This document shows positions 9,545-18,138 of a stretch of 64,000 nucleotides of DNA, one piece after another. Both the position numbers and the translations under genes were made by a program. How positions within the stretch are numbered: position 1 is the stretch's first letter; each line of letters starts with the position of its first letter. This DNA comes from JAZKBN01 sp040388605 (GTDB lineage: Bacteria; Bacteroidota; Bacteroidia; Cytophagales; Flexibacteraceae), in assembly GCA_040388605.1 (NCBI GenBank), contig JAZKBN010000040.1, positions 73,707-137,706 of the forward strand, in the 5' to 3' direction. The notes under the pieces are model-generated. The model had not been told where the DNA came from. It searched no databases and saw only the letters and a list, made by a program, of their open reading frames with translations.

Positions 9545-10843
9545 ATGCGCTTTATAAGCACCGGCGGCCAACCAGGAGCCGTAACTCTCCGCGAAGCGGC
9601 CTTCAAGGGCCTGGCCCCAGACGGCGGCCTTTATGTACCTGAAACGCTCAGCCCGCTCCCGGCATCGTTTTTTAAGGAGCTTAGCACACTCAGCCTGCCG
9701 GAAATGGCGACTGTAGTTGCCGCCAATATTCTCGGCGACAGCCTGCCGGAAGCCGTATTGCAAGGCATTTGCGAAGAGGCATTTAATTTCCCGGTTCCCC
9801 TGGCCGAAGTTACACCCGGCCGTTACTTGCTGGAGCTTTTCCACGGACCAAGCTATGCCTTTAAAGACTTCGGGGCCCGCTTTATGGCCCGTTTGCTGGC
9901 TTATTACCTGGAGCAGGAAGCCAGGGAGCTTCACGTTTTGGTTGCCACATCCGGCGACACCGGCGGGGCTGTTGCCCTTGGTTTCCTGAATGTGCCCGGC
10001 ATTAAAGTAAGCATACTTTACCCGAGCGGCAAAGTAAGCGGGCTACAGGAAAAGCAGCTGACAACACTTGGCGGAAACATTACCGCCCTTGAGGTTGACG
10101 GTAATTTTGATGATTGCCAGCGCATTGTAAAAGCGGCCTTCAACGATGCCGAATTAAGCCGCAAACACGGCCTTACTTCCGCCAACAGCATCAACATCTG
10201 CCGATTGGTGCCGCAAAGCTTTTACTATTTCCATGCCTGCGCCCAATTGGCAGAAGCGCAATTGCCTGTTGTTTTCTCGGTACCGAGCGGCAATTTCGGA
10301 AATCTCTGCGCCGGGCTTTTAGCGAAACGCATTGGCCTGCCCGTAGATCATTTTGTGGCCGCAACCAATGCCAACGATGTTTTTGTTAAATACCTCGAAA
10401 GTGGGAATTACAATGCAAGGCCATCGGTACGCACATTAAGCAATGCCATGGATGTGGGCGACCCAAGCAATTACGCACGCATTGCGCATCTCTATAATTA
10501 TGATTTTACTGCGCTCCGTAAAGATGTTTTCGGTCACAGCGTTTCAGATGCGGAAACAACTGCCTGCATAGAACGTGTTTTTGCCGAACACAATTACCTG
10601 CTTGAGCCGCATGCAGCAGTGGCATGGCTGGGGCTTGAAGCTTATGAAAAAACGCTGGGCAGGCCATTTGTAGCCGCGGCCCTCGGCACCGCTCACCCTG
10701 CCAAGTTTATGGATGTGATTCCTGCTCAGCTTGCTGAAAAAATTGTGCTGCCCGCAGGCTTGCAGGATGCCATGCAGAAAGAAAAGAAATCAATAAAAAT
10801 TAAGCCTGAGTTTGCAGAGCTGAAGGCTTATCTGGAAGGGTAA
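9545..10843 (+). CDS. thrC: Threonine synthase
   Basis: Converts O-phospho-L-homoserine to L-threonine with PLP. 432 residues, in the usual range. The N-terminal MRFISTGGQPGAVTLREA and GLAPDGGLYVPE are characteristic of the family, and the PLP lysine is in HGPSYAFKDFGARF (Lys107). ATSGDTGGAVALGF and the phosphate-binding SVPSGNFGNLCAG are also present. It is monocistronic here: homoserine kinase and aspartokinase-homoserine dehydrogenase, often adjacent in Bacteroidota, are not in the flanking sequence. Confidence 0.96.
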   Translation: MRFISTGGQPGAVTLREAAFKGLAPDGGLYVPETLSPLPASFFKELSTLSLPEMATVVAANILGDSLPEAVLQGICEEAFNFPVPLAEVTPGRYLLELFHGPSYAFKDFGARFMARLLAYYLEQEARELHVLVATSGDTGGAVALGFLNVPGIKVSILYPSGKVSGLQEKQLTTLGGNITALEVDGNFDDCQRIVKAAFNDAELSRKHGLTSANSINICRLVPQSFYYFHACAQLAEAQLPVVFSVPSGNFGNLCAGLLAKRIGLPVDHFVAATNANDVFVKYLESGNYNARPSVRTLSNAMDVGDPSNYARIAHLYNYDFTALRKDVFGHSVSDAETTACIERVFAEHNYLLEPHAAVAWLGLEAYEKTLGRPFVAAALGTAHPAKFMDVIPAQLAEKIVLPAGLQDAMQKEKKSIKIKPEFAELKAYLEG

Positions 10844-10934
10844 AAGCAACCCCGTATATGTAACCAGGGTTAAGATTCATCCTGACCTTGATTTTCCGCC
10901 GCTAATGTTCATTAACTTTTAAACCATACCTTAA

Positions 10935-11591
10935 ATGAAAAAACTGCTACTGCTGCTCACCTGCAGCCTGATTTATTTTAATACCGGCTTAGCGCAATCA
11001 CAAACTAAGACCCAGGTAACCCCAAAGGGCGTATATGCGGAAATTGATATAGCAGATTGCAACAAAACAATATTGGCTTTACAGGGGCCTGACGCAGGCG
11101 CACATAAAGCAGCAGCCGAAGTTTTAAAGACCCCGAATAAATATAACCCGCCGGTGATTTTCGAATTATCGAGACTATTGTTTAAAGACGGAAAGAAACA
11201 GGAGGCAAGCTATTGGTTTTATGTTGCGCAACTCAGGGCTCGCTACGATGCCAACCTTTGTACTGATGCAAGCGCCCGTAGTGCAGCAGGCGCTCTTACC
11301 GGCGAGTATGGCCCTGAAATTAACATTTACGCCACCAAAGACGTGGTGCAACTGGAAAAAACGGTGAAAAAGGTGTGTGAATTCGTTCGAAAGAATAATG
11401 AAGAATACGACCATCGTTGGATAAATCTGCATGGCTTGTCGGCCATGTCTGCCTCCTTGGGCGACCCTATTGACAATGAGCCCTTAAGTCTTCCTAAAAA
11501 GAAATGGTCTTCCGTAAAAAAGAAAACAATTGATGATTATTACAGCGGGTTTATAACCTATTCATCGGTGCTTAAGAAATCACAAAAATAG
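10935..11591 (+). CDS. Conserved exported protein of unknown function
   Basis: 218 residues with a clear signal peptide (MKKLLLLLTCSLIYFNTGLA). The mature part contains ASYWFYVAQLRARYDANLC, followed by EYGPEINIYATKD and EYDHRWINLHG. This combination recurs in uncharacterised exported proteins of several Gram-negative phyla, but I know of no assigned role. Three or four Cys residues suggest an oxidising compartment. It lies 91 bases after thrC and ends before a strong bidirectional terminator shared with rlmB. Confidence 0.75.
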   Translation: MKKLLLLLTCSLIYFNTGLAQSQTKTQVTPKGVYAEIDIADCNKTILALQGPDAGAHKAAAEVLKTPNKYNPPVIFELSRLLFKDGKKQEASYWFYVAQLRARYDANLCTDASARSAAGALTGEYGPEINIYATKDVVQLEKTVKKVCEFVRKNNEEYDHRWINLHGLSAMSASLGDPIDNEPLSLPKKKWSSVKKKTIDDYYSGFITYSSVLKKSQK

Positions 11592-11706
11592 TTAGCGGAA
11601 TGCTGCTGTTAACCTATTGGTTTTTAAGCCCAATGCCTTATCGTTTCTGCAATATGGTAAAGCTCGTATATTGAAGTTTATAGGGCAGCAATTCCCCTGG
11701 AAAAAG

Positions 11707-11766
11707 AAATCTCGTCCTTAACACCGGCCATTTAGGTTAGTATTTCGAGACGAGATTTTATTTTTT
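11707..11766. terminator. Bidirectional terminator
   Basis: A perfect 10-bp stem, AAATCTCGTC (11707-11716) with GACGAGATTT (11749-11758), is followed by TATTTTTT on the plus strand and by TTTCTTTTT on the minus strand. It sits between two convergent genes and can end both transcripts. Confidence 0.8.
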
Positions 11767-11818
11767 AAATCTCCAAGGCCTGTGTTTTTCAGCCCCGGAA
11801 CTTAATTCTTTCGGAATC

Positions 11819-13216
11819 CTAAAGACTCGTAAAATGTTCAGAAGCATTAACAGCTGCCTGCCGTTGCCTAACAGCCTCGAAAACTGCCAAAGCCGCTGCA
11901 ACCGATACATTCAATGAGCCTATTTTCCCGGCCAAAGGAATCTGCATCAAACTATCTGCCTTACGTATTAAGGGCGTTGAAACCCCGTCTTCTTCCGAAC
12001 CCATTATTATTGCCAATGGGCGGTTCATATCTGTTTGCCAGATTTGGTCTTCGCCTTTTTCGGTACAGGCGGCAACGTGTATGCCACTGTCCTGCAACAT
12101 TTGTATGGTTTGGGCAAGGTTGTTCTCGCGACAAACATGCAGGTGGTTTAATGCGCCTGCGCTTGTTTTCATGGCATCGCCACCTATTTGGGCGCTGCCC
12201 TTGGCCGGCACCACGAGCGCATGTACACCTGCGCATTCGGCGCTGCGGGCTATAGCGCCCAGGTTACGCACATCGGTAATGCGGTCGAGTATGAGAATGA
12301 GGGGGACCTCGCCGCGTTCGAAAACGTCGGCAATCACATTGCTCAGCTCCACGAAGTTCACCGGCGATATATAGCAAATTACACCCTGGTGGTTTTTGCG
12401 TGTAATACGGTCCAGCCTGTCGGGCGGAACTCGGGTAACGGCAACGCCTGCCTGTTCGGCCTGTGTTAATAGCTCTTTTAAGGCAGGGCCATGAGCACCC
12501 TTATCAACAAGAAGGCGATCAACCTGCCTGCCCGATTTCAGAACTTCCTCGGTAGCCCTAATGCCGAAAACCACATCTTTTGAAGGCGGGGTTTCAGGTT
12601 TGGGAGAGAAGCCTTCATCGGAGAAGGGTTTTGCCAAAGGTTCGCTTTCGCTCTCTGGGTTTTTGCTGCCCCAGCGGTTTCCGCCCTGGGGGCGATCACC
12701 ATAAGATGCAGGCCTGTCACGGTCGCCGAAGCTTGGCTTAGGGCGATCACCGAATTTAGACCTGTCCCGGTCGCCGAAGCTGGGGCGACGATCACCAAAA
12801 GAAGGACGCGGGCGATCTCCGAAAGAGGATGAGCGCGGTTTATCGCCGTAAGATGAAGATCTTGGCCTGTCGCCGAAAGAGCCTTGCGGGCGATCTCCCC
12901 CCGGTGCCCTGTTGCGGTCGCCGCTTGAGCTTCCGCGATTCCCGAATGCGGGGCGGGCCGAACGGAAGGGTTTTTCATCGCCGAAATCATCGTTCCTGCG
13001 GCCTTGTCCGGCATCATCGCCTGTAGCCTTAGGGCTGAAATCACGGGCTTTCCAGGCCGATGCGCTTGAGCCCTGAGATTCAGCTCCGGGGTCGAAACCG
13101 GGCTTGGAATCCGGGCTGCTTTTGCCTGGCTTTTCGTCGTCGCGGGCTGAGTTGTTATCGTCTTCGGTTCTTAGCGGCCTTCCGGGGCGGCGAAAAGAAA
13201 AATCATCTGAGGGCAT
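11819..13216 (-). CDS. rlmB: 23S rRNA 2'-O-methyltransferase RlmB-like with disordered N-terminus
   Basis: SPOUT (TrmH/SpoU) methyltransferase that in RlmB methylates the ribose of a 23S rRNA guanosine using SAM. The C-terminal 250 residues are a standard RlmB: substrate-binding domain (VVFGIRATEEVLKSG...), then the knot motifs NLGAIARSAECAGVHA, IIMGSEEDGVS and IPLAGKIGSLNVSVAAA. The N-terminal 200 residues are unusual: a Gly/Asp/Arg/Ser/Pro-rich disordered tract with about ten units like SFGDRPR. The ATG at 13216 (MPSDDFSF) is preferred to a TTG at 13228. An RNA-binding or condensate-like role for the tail, as with RGG tracts, is inference. Confidence 0.9.
   Translation of the reverse strand: MPSDDFSFRRPGRPLRTEDDNNSARDDEKPGKSSPDSKPGFDPGAESQGSSASAWKARDFSPKATGDDAGQGRRNDDFGDEKPFRSARPAFGNRGSSSGDRNRAPGGDRPQGSFGDRPRSSSYGDKPRSSSFGDRPRPSFGDRRPSFGDRDRSKFGDRPKPSFGDRDRPASYGDRPQGGNRWGSKNPESESEPLAKPFSDEGFSPKPETPPSKDVVFGIRATEEVLKSGRQVDRLLVDKGAHGPALKELLTQAEQAGVAVTRVPPDRLDRITRKNHQGVICYISPVNFVELSNVIADVFERGEVPLILILDRITDVRNLGAIARSAECAGVHALVVPAKGSAQIGGDAMKTSAGALNHLHVCRENNLAQTIQMLQDSGIHVAACTEKGEDQIWQTDMNRPLAIIMGSEEDGVSTPLIRKADSLMQIPLAGKIGSLNVSVAAALAVFEAVRQRQAAVNASEHFTSL
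12660..12960 (-). repeat. Degenerate GDR-type tandem repeat within rlmB
   Basis: On the coding strand, short units of about 18-30 bases encode SFGDRPR/SYGDKPR/SFGDRD-like peptides about ten times in a row. They form the low-complexity N-terminal tail of the RlmB-like protein. The unit count may vary between strains. Confidence 0.75.
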
Positions 13217-13422
13217 AGTAAAGGGCAAATTCAGTTAAACACCTGCAAGATACGTATGTTGGCTTAACATTAGATGCTGAGAAGATTTTTAGCGTTAACA
13301 CTTGAGTTCAAAATAGGAGTTTTTGCTAAGGATTACGCCTTAAAGTATTTTTTAATTAAATAAAACTGTATTATTGCTGCAACATATTCAGGCTTTTATA
13401 TTGCACGTTAAAACACTATCTT

Positions 13423-15444
13423 ATGGCTGACAATAAAATCCAACCGCTTAATGAAATATTTAACAATAAATTTTTTAGAATACCAGATTATCAACGAGGT
13501 TATTCATGGGAAAAAGAGCAACTCGACGATTTTTGGGAAGATTTACAAAATCTTAAAGATGGAAAAACGCATTATACTGGGCAGATTACAGTAAAACCGA
13601 TTAATAAAAATGAAGTAAGCAATCTTGAAAAATGGCAAGATGATAAATGGCTGTTCGAGCGAGGAATGAATGCTTATTATATAATTGATGGGCAACAAAG
13701 AATTACTACATCAATAATATTCATCAGGCAATTGCTACTAAGGTTTTTTAATCCAAATGTAGATGGTAATGTGAAGGAAGGTATAAATTTTGATACTTTG
13801 GAAAACTGGGAATCCAAATTTCTTTTTAAACATTATGGCAGTAATTACAAAAGTTTTATTTTTGGATACGAAAAAGACAATCCAAGTGATGAGTTCTTTA
13901 AGACACGTATTTTAGGGCAACAGTCTGCAACAGCAGATAGGGTACCGGAACAAACACTTTATACCGCCAATCTAGAATATGCTGCTATATATTTCTCCGA
14001 AAAATTCTGTTCCTATGATTCTGTTAGCTTAGAGACTATGTTTAGAAAGGTTGTAAGCGGGTTTAAATTTAATTTTTATGAGGTAGAGGGAGGTTTGGAT
14101 GAGTTCGTTATTTTTGAAACTATGAATAATCGGGGGAAAAGTCTATCAAAGCTTGAACTTTTAAAAACTCGACTTATTTGCCTAAGCTTTTTGGTGGATA
14201 CAGATCAGCCAGGCGATGAATTACTTGATGAGGAAAAGCGTGTAATGAAAAGACAAGGCTCAATGGATAGACTTAGACGTGATATTAATGAAACATGGAA
14301 AACAATTTATGAGTATTTGGGAAAGAACAAGTCTAATCGCCTGCCGGATGATGTGTTTCTATATAATCATTGGATAATGTATTTTGATTACAACAGAGGT
14401 GAAGGTGAGGCTTATGCGACTTTTATTTTGCATGAAAAATTTACTACTAAAAATGCTTTAACCGGTTTACTTACATTCGGTGAAATTAAGAACTATATTG
14501 AAAGCTTAGCTAAGAGTGTTAAGTCGTGGTTTTATCTTAGAAATATTCAATTTTCTAACTGCAGCGATGAAATAAAAGAGTGGGTTCAGAAACTGGACAG
14601 AATAGGATTCGGCGCGTTTTCTCCATTGCTAATGGCTGCAATGAATAAAGAGTCCAATCAAGTCAAGTTACTTGAGCTTTTTAAAGCTGCTGAGAGGTTT
14701 CAATTTCTTGTTTTTCGTATAAGTCAACGAAAGGCAAATACTAACAACAGTCATTTCTTTCGGTTGGCGCATAGATATAATTGGGATTTGCCTTTTTGGA
14801 ATGGTGGTGGTCTTACCGATATTGAAAAGGTAACAGAAAATATTCAATGGAATATACATTGGATTAATGAAGATGGTGAAAATCAGGGATTATTTGTACC
14901 AGACAGGTTTGTCGATTATATTGCTGAACAAGAAGGTGGATATTATTCATGGAGTGGATTAAGGTATTTTCTATATGAATATGAACTTCATCTACAGCAA
15001 AAGGCCAATAACAACATCAAAATATCTTGGTCTGACTTTCAGAAGCGCAAAAAGGAAGATACAATTGAACATGTTTTTCCTCAGACTCCAACAGATCTAT
15101 ATTGGAAATCAATGTTCAAAGGTGTTAGTAAAAAACATCAAACAGCATTACAGCATAGTTTAGGTAACTTAGTATTGCTTGCAAAGGAAAAGAATTCGTC
15201 ATTACAGAACTTCAGCTTTGAATATAAGAAAAGTCACAAAGATTCAGCTGGCCATATGCAAGGATATTATAACGGCTCTTATAGCGAAATAGAAGTATCT
15301 ATATATGATAAATGGTCGCCCAATGAAATAATTGAACGCGGTTTAAAAATGCTTCAATTTATGGAGTATCGTTGGGGTTTCAATATTGATGCATGGGGCC
15401 TGTCCTATGAATTGATGTTAAATATTAAAATTGATCAGCATTAA
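13423..15444 (+). CDS. GmrSD-like DUF262-DUF1524 protein
   Basis: 673-residue single-chain protein of the GmrSD/DUF262 class, whose studied members are modification-dependent (type IV) restriction nucleases or phage-defence NTPases. The N-terminal DUF262 shows FRIPDYQRGYSW (residues 18-29) and the ParB-like DGQQR box (89-93). The C-terminal DUF1524 HNH-type nuclease shows IEHVFPQ (His550) and GNLVLLAKEKNSSLQN (from 581). The middle is helical with many aromatics. It is much richer in A and T than rlmB and the downstream genes, has no defence partner next to it, and sits alone between core genes. This points to horizontal acquisition. Target specificity cannot be read from sequence. Confidence 0.88.
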   Translation: MADNKIQPLNEIFNNKFFRIPDYQRGYSWEKEQLDDFWEDLQNLKDGKTHYTGQITVKPINKNEVSNLEKWQDDKWLFERGMNAYYIIDGQQRITTSIIFIRQLLLRFFNPNVDGNVKEGINFDTLENWESKFLFKHYGSNYKSFIFGYEKDNPSDEFFKTRILGQQSATADRVPEQTLYTANLEYAAIYFSEKFCSYDSVSLETMFRKVVSGFKFNFYEVEGGLDEFVIFETMNNRGKSLSKLELLKTRLICLSFLVDTDQPGDELLDEEKRVMKRQGSMDRLRRDINETWKTIYEYLGKNKSNRLPDDVFLYNHWIMYFDYNRGEGEAYATFILHEKFTTKNALTGLLTFGEIKNYIESLAKSVKSWFYLRNIQFSNCSDEIKEWVQKLDRIGFGAFSPLLMAAMNKESNQVKLLELFKAAERFQFLVFRISQRKANTNNSHFFRLAHRYNWDLPFWNGGGLTDIEKVTENIQWNIHWINEDGENQGLFVPDRFVDYIAEQEGGYYSWSGLRYFLYEYELHLQQKANNNIKISWSDFQKRKKEDTIEHVFPQTPTDLYWKSMFKGVSKKHQTALQHSLGNLVLLAKEKNSSLQNFSFEYKKSHKDSAGHMQGYYNGSYSEIEVSIYDKWSPNEIIERGLKMLQFMEYRWGFNIDAWGLSYELMLNIKIDQH

Positions 15445-15461
15445 TTTTTATTAAGAAGAGT

Positions 15462-16154
15462 TTAGGCTAACCTCAATAGATTCCTACTAATGAGTGCGGC
15501 TTCTTTTTTTAGTAAGGGGCAAATCCTGTATCGTTCATCATGCGTATCGGTATAAACCGAGTCGAGCACGCGAACAACATTGCTGAGCCCAATTTTTTGG
15601 CCCCAGTCAAAGGGACCGTAAGGGTAATTGGTTCCCAGCTTCATGCTGAGGTCAATGTCTTCGGCAGTGGCTGTGCCTTCCTGCAGGGTATAATAGGCCT
15701 CGTTAATAATCATGCTCACAAGGCGGGGCATGGCAAGGCCTGTACGGTCTGCCACTCTCAAAGGTTTTGCGCCAATGGTTTGCAGCATGGTTTCGGCGGC
15801 AGCATAATCTTCATCATTTGCAGCCGAAAGCTCCGGGGCAGCAGGTTTGAATAAGGTAGGCAGGCCGTTGAAGCCGATTACCGGGAATTTTATTTTCGGG
15901 CAGGTGGCTTTCAGTTGCCAAACGCATGTAAATGCAGCGTTTATAAAGAGCAAATCGGCATTCAGGCTTTTGTAAAAGTCAAAAGTCTCGGCGCTTGCAT
16001 CGCTCCTGAAATCGAACACAATATGCGCATCCGGGGAGTTGCGGGTACTTGCGGCCAAAGAGGCCTTAAAGCCGGCAGCAAGCAGGTAATTGTTAAACTC
16101 AGCGGTTTCGGAGGTGCTGCCTATAAGCACTATAGATTTGTTTTTCACAGCCAT
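15462..16154 (-). CDS. 3-hydroxyacyl-CoA dehydrogenase-like protein, degenerate N-domain
   Basis: 230 residues. The C-terminal 110 residues match the 3-hydroxyacyl-CoA dehydrogenase C-terminal domain (LVSMIINEAYYTLQEGTA, DIDLSMKLGTNYPYGPFDWG and VYTDTHDERYR). The N-terminal half keeps a Rossmann-like beginning (KSIVLIGSTSETAEFN) but lacks the GxGxxG NAD motif and is shorter than the normal 180-190 residues. It overlaps the stop of the upstream Fe-S gene by one base (TAATG), so translation is coupled. It may be a binding or reduced-function relative and not a full beta-oxidation dehydrogenase. That is an inference from the missing motif. Confidence 0.8.
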   Translation of the reverse strand: MAVKNKSIVLIGSTSETAEFNNYLLAAGFKASLAASTRNSPDAHIVFDFRSDASAETFDFYKSLNADLLFINAAFTCVWQLKATCPKIKFPVIGFNGLPTLFKPAAPELSAANDEDYAAAETMLQTIGAKPLRVADRTGLAMPRLVSMIINEAYYTLQEGTATAEDIDLSMKLGTNYPYGPFDWGQKIGLSNVVRVLDSVYTDTHDERYRICPLLKKEAALISRNLLRLA

Positions 16155-16936
16155 TAACCCTCCATGCTGCGGTCAATAAGCTCTGCAAGGTCAAGCACCT
16201 GTACCTGGCCTTCTTTTACGCTGTTTTTAACGCCGTCGGTCATCATGGTCATGCAAAAAGGGCATGCTGTGGCAATCAGTTCGGCGCCTGTGCCCAGGGC
16301 TTCCTCGGTGCGCTCAACGTTAATTTCTTTGCGGCCGGGTTCCGCCTCTTTGAACATTTGCGCGCCGCCGGCTCCGCAGCAAAGGCCTTTTGCCTTACTC
16401 CGCTTCATCTCGAACAGTTCTGTATCGAGGGCGGCAAGCACTTCGCGGGGAGCTTCATAAATGCCGTTAGCGCGGCCCAGGTAGCAGCTGTCGTGGTAGG
16501 TTATTTTGCGGCCTTTAAAGCTGCCGCCTTCTTTCATTTTTATGCGTCCTTCGTTAATCAGGCTTTGCAGCAGGCTGGCATGGTGCACCACTTCATACGT
16601 TCCGCCAAGGGCAGGGTACTCGTTTTTAATGGTGTTGAAGCAATGCGGACAGGCAGTAACTATCTTTTTTATGTTGTAGCCGTTCAGCACCTGTATATTG
16701 CCTATAGCCTGCATCTGGAAAAGGAACTCGTTACCTGCGCGCCTGGCAGGGTCCCCGGTACAGCTTTCCTCGGTTCCGAGGATGGCAAAGCTTATGCCTG
16801 TGCGGTCCAATATGCGGGCCAGGGCAGCGGTTATGTTTTGGTTCCTGTCATCGAAAGAGCCGGAGCAGCCCACCCAGAAAAGCACTTCGGGGCTTTGGCC
16901 TGATGCGGCCATTTCGGCCATGGTGTGTATTTTCAT
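16154..16936 (-). CDS. Fe-S protein with two CCG domains
   Basis: 260 residues of the heterodisulfide reductase subunit B/LutA/GlpC type, which carries cysteine-rich (CCG) motifs that bind a 4Fe-4S or non-cubane cluster and pass electrons to or from quinones or flavoproteins. Visible Cys clusters are WVGCSGSFDD, EESCTGDPARR, ACPHCFNTIKNEY, YHDSCYLGR, GLCCGAGGAQMF and ATACPFCMTMM. It is the first gene of a two-gene unit with the 3-hydroxyacyl-CoA dehydrogenase-like gene. In Bacteroidota this family often partners a larger ferredoxin-domain subunit and electron-transfer flavoprotein, but no such gene is adjacent here. A role in fatty acid or lactate oxidation is possible. Confidence 0.88.
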   Translation of the reverse strand: MKIHTMAEMAASGQSPEVLFWVGCSGSFDDRNQNITAALARILDRTGISFAILGTEESCTGDPARRAGNEFLFQMQAIGNIQVLNGYNIKKIVTACPHCFNTIKNEYPALGGTYEVVHHASLLQSLINEGRIKMKEGGSFKGRKITYHDSCYLGRANGIYEAPREVLAALDTELFEMKRSKAKGLCCGAGGAQMFKEAEPGRKEINVERTEEALGTGAELIATACPFCMTMMTDGVKNSVKEGQVQVLDLAELIDRSMEG

Positions 16937-17498
16937 GGTAGCATTTGGCGGGTAATTAATGCCCGGTATTTCCTTGGTTTTCTGAATTTCAGCCCGGCTT
17001 GGGGGTAAAGTTATGAAAAAGGAAGCATCTGCCCCGGTTTGCCTGTTAATATGCCATGGCTTGCCTGGTGCAGGCCGTTTAATATTAGCTGCAATACTGT
17101 TTTAAACAGGCAGATTGCTATAACCTTTTGCATACTTTTACCGTTCATGTAATATGATGTTATGCAGCCATAAGACAGACAACCTATGCGCCTTTACAAT
17201 GGTCTGTATTGAGGAAACATGGTTTTAATTAACTTACAATTATGCTTCTTTCGGCATTAAAAATAAATAGCTTTGCCTGCCGAATTCAGCTTAAATGTAT
17301 AAATTTACATAGTGCTGTAATTAGGCGAAAACAGGCGCAGTTTTAGCTTGTAAAGTCTTTAAAGAAACAATTAAAGGCTTTAATGGCTTATTCCGATTTG
17401 AACCATCGGGTGCCGTATCGGTAAAGTATAAGAAATTTTATAATGCCTGGCTTCGGCTTAAAACCGGGCCTTATCATTTAAATAATAAGCTTTTCGCC
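16937..17498. other. 562-base intergenic region
   Basis: No open frame of coding character was found. It separates the divergent Fe-S gene and TPR gene. A TAGCTTTG at 17268-17275 fits the -7 consensus on the plus strand but lies 223 bases before the TPR ATG. No tRNA-like or strong hairpin structure was recognised. Confidence 0.5.
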
Positions 17499-18041
17499 AT
17501 GGAAACTTTGGTGCTTTTGTTCCTGGTAATAATCTTCATTGTTCTGAAACTTCTCATTTTCGGAACGGGTGATAAGCTTGCGCGCGACAAAAAGAAATTT
17601 GCCCCCGGCATAAAGCTTTGCACCGGTCGAGAATATGTTCGTGCCCTGGCCTGGTTCAGCGATGCTGTTGCTGCAAACCCCGAAAGCGCCCTTGCCTGGG
17701 CCATGCGCGGCCGCTGCCACCTTGCCTGCGGAAACCTATATGCCTCGCTCGGTGATTTAAGCCGTGCCCTGAGCCTTGAATCTAACCTGCCTGATGCTTA
17801 CCTTGATAAAGGCAAGGCGCTCTACAAGCTCGAAGATTACGATGCCGCATTATTGGAGCTCGATAAGGCAGTCTGGTATTTTCGTGAGAATGCCGAGGCT
17901 TTCAGGTTCCGGGGTAAAGTACATTTGGCATTAGGCCAAAATGCCCGCGCCCGCCAGGATTTTACCGATGCTGTTATGCGTGGCGATGAAGATGCCGCTT
18001 ACCTCATGCGTAAAATGATTGTGAACGGGAAGCAGTATTAA
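17499..18041 (+). CDS. TPR-repeat protein with N-terminal membrane segment
   Basis: 180 residues. One hydrophobic segment (LVLLFLVIIFIVLKLLIFG, about residues 3-21) anchors it. Behind it are three to four tetratricopeptide repeats: ALAWFSDAVAANPESALAWA, LYASLGDLSRALSLESNLPD, EDYDAALLELDKAVWYFREN and ARARQDFTDAVMRGDEDA. TPRs are protein-protein scaffolds, and the partner is unknown. The gene stands alone and ends at a hairpin terminator. Confidence 0.85.
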   Translation: METLVLLFLVIIFIVLKLLIFGTGDKLARDKKKFAPGIKLCTGREYVRALAWFSDAVAANPESALAWAMRGRCHLACGNLYASLGDLSRALSLESNLPDAYLDKGKALYKLEDYDAALLELDKAVWYFRENAEAFRFRGKVHLALGQNARARQDFTDAVMRGDEDAAYLMRKMIVNGKQY

Positions 18042-18070
18042 GCCTGCACCGGTTTCATTAAAATATTAAG

Positions 18071-18114
18071 GGTCCGTTTCAATGAAGCAGCAAACGAAAC
18101 GGGCCTTTCTCATT
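18071..18114. terminator. Terminator between convergent genes
   Basis: Arms GGTCCGTTTC (18071-18080) and GAAACGGGCC (18096-18105) pair over 10 bp with one G-T, followed by TTTCTCATT. It lies between the convergent TPR and formyltransferase-like genes. Confidence 0.65.
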
Positions 18115-18138
18115 TAACAGTCAGACAGGCAAAAGTCT

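Noticed and set aside
12660..12960. Short repeats as a possible CRISPR or recombination site
   Set aside because: They are degenerate codon repeats for GDR-like peptides inside the rlmB frame.
13229..13422. AT-rich region before the GmrSD-like gene as an attachment site
   Set aside because: No direct-repeat copy was found after the gene, and no integrase is present.
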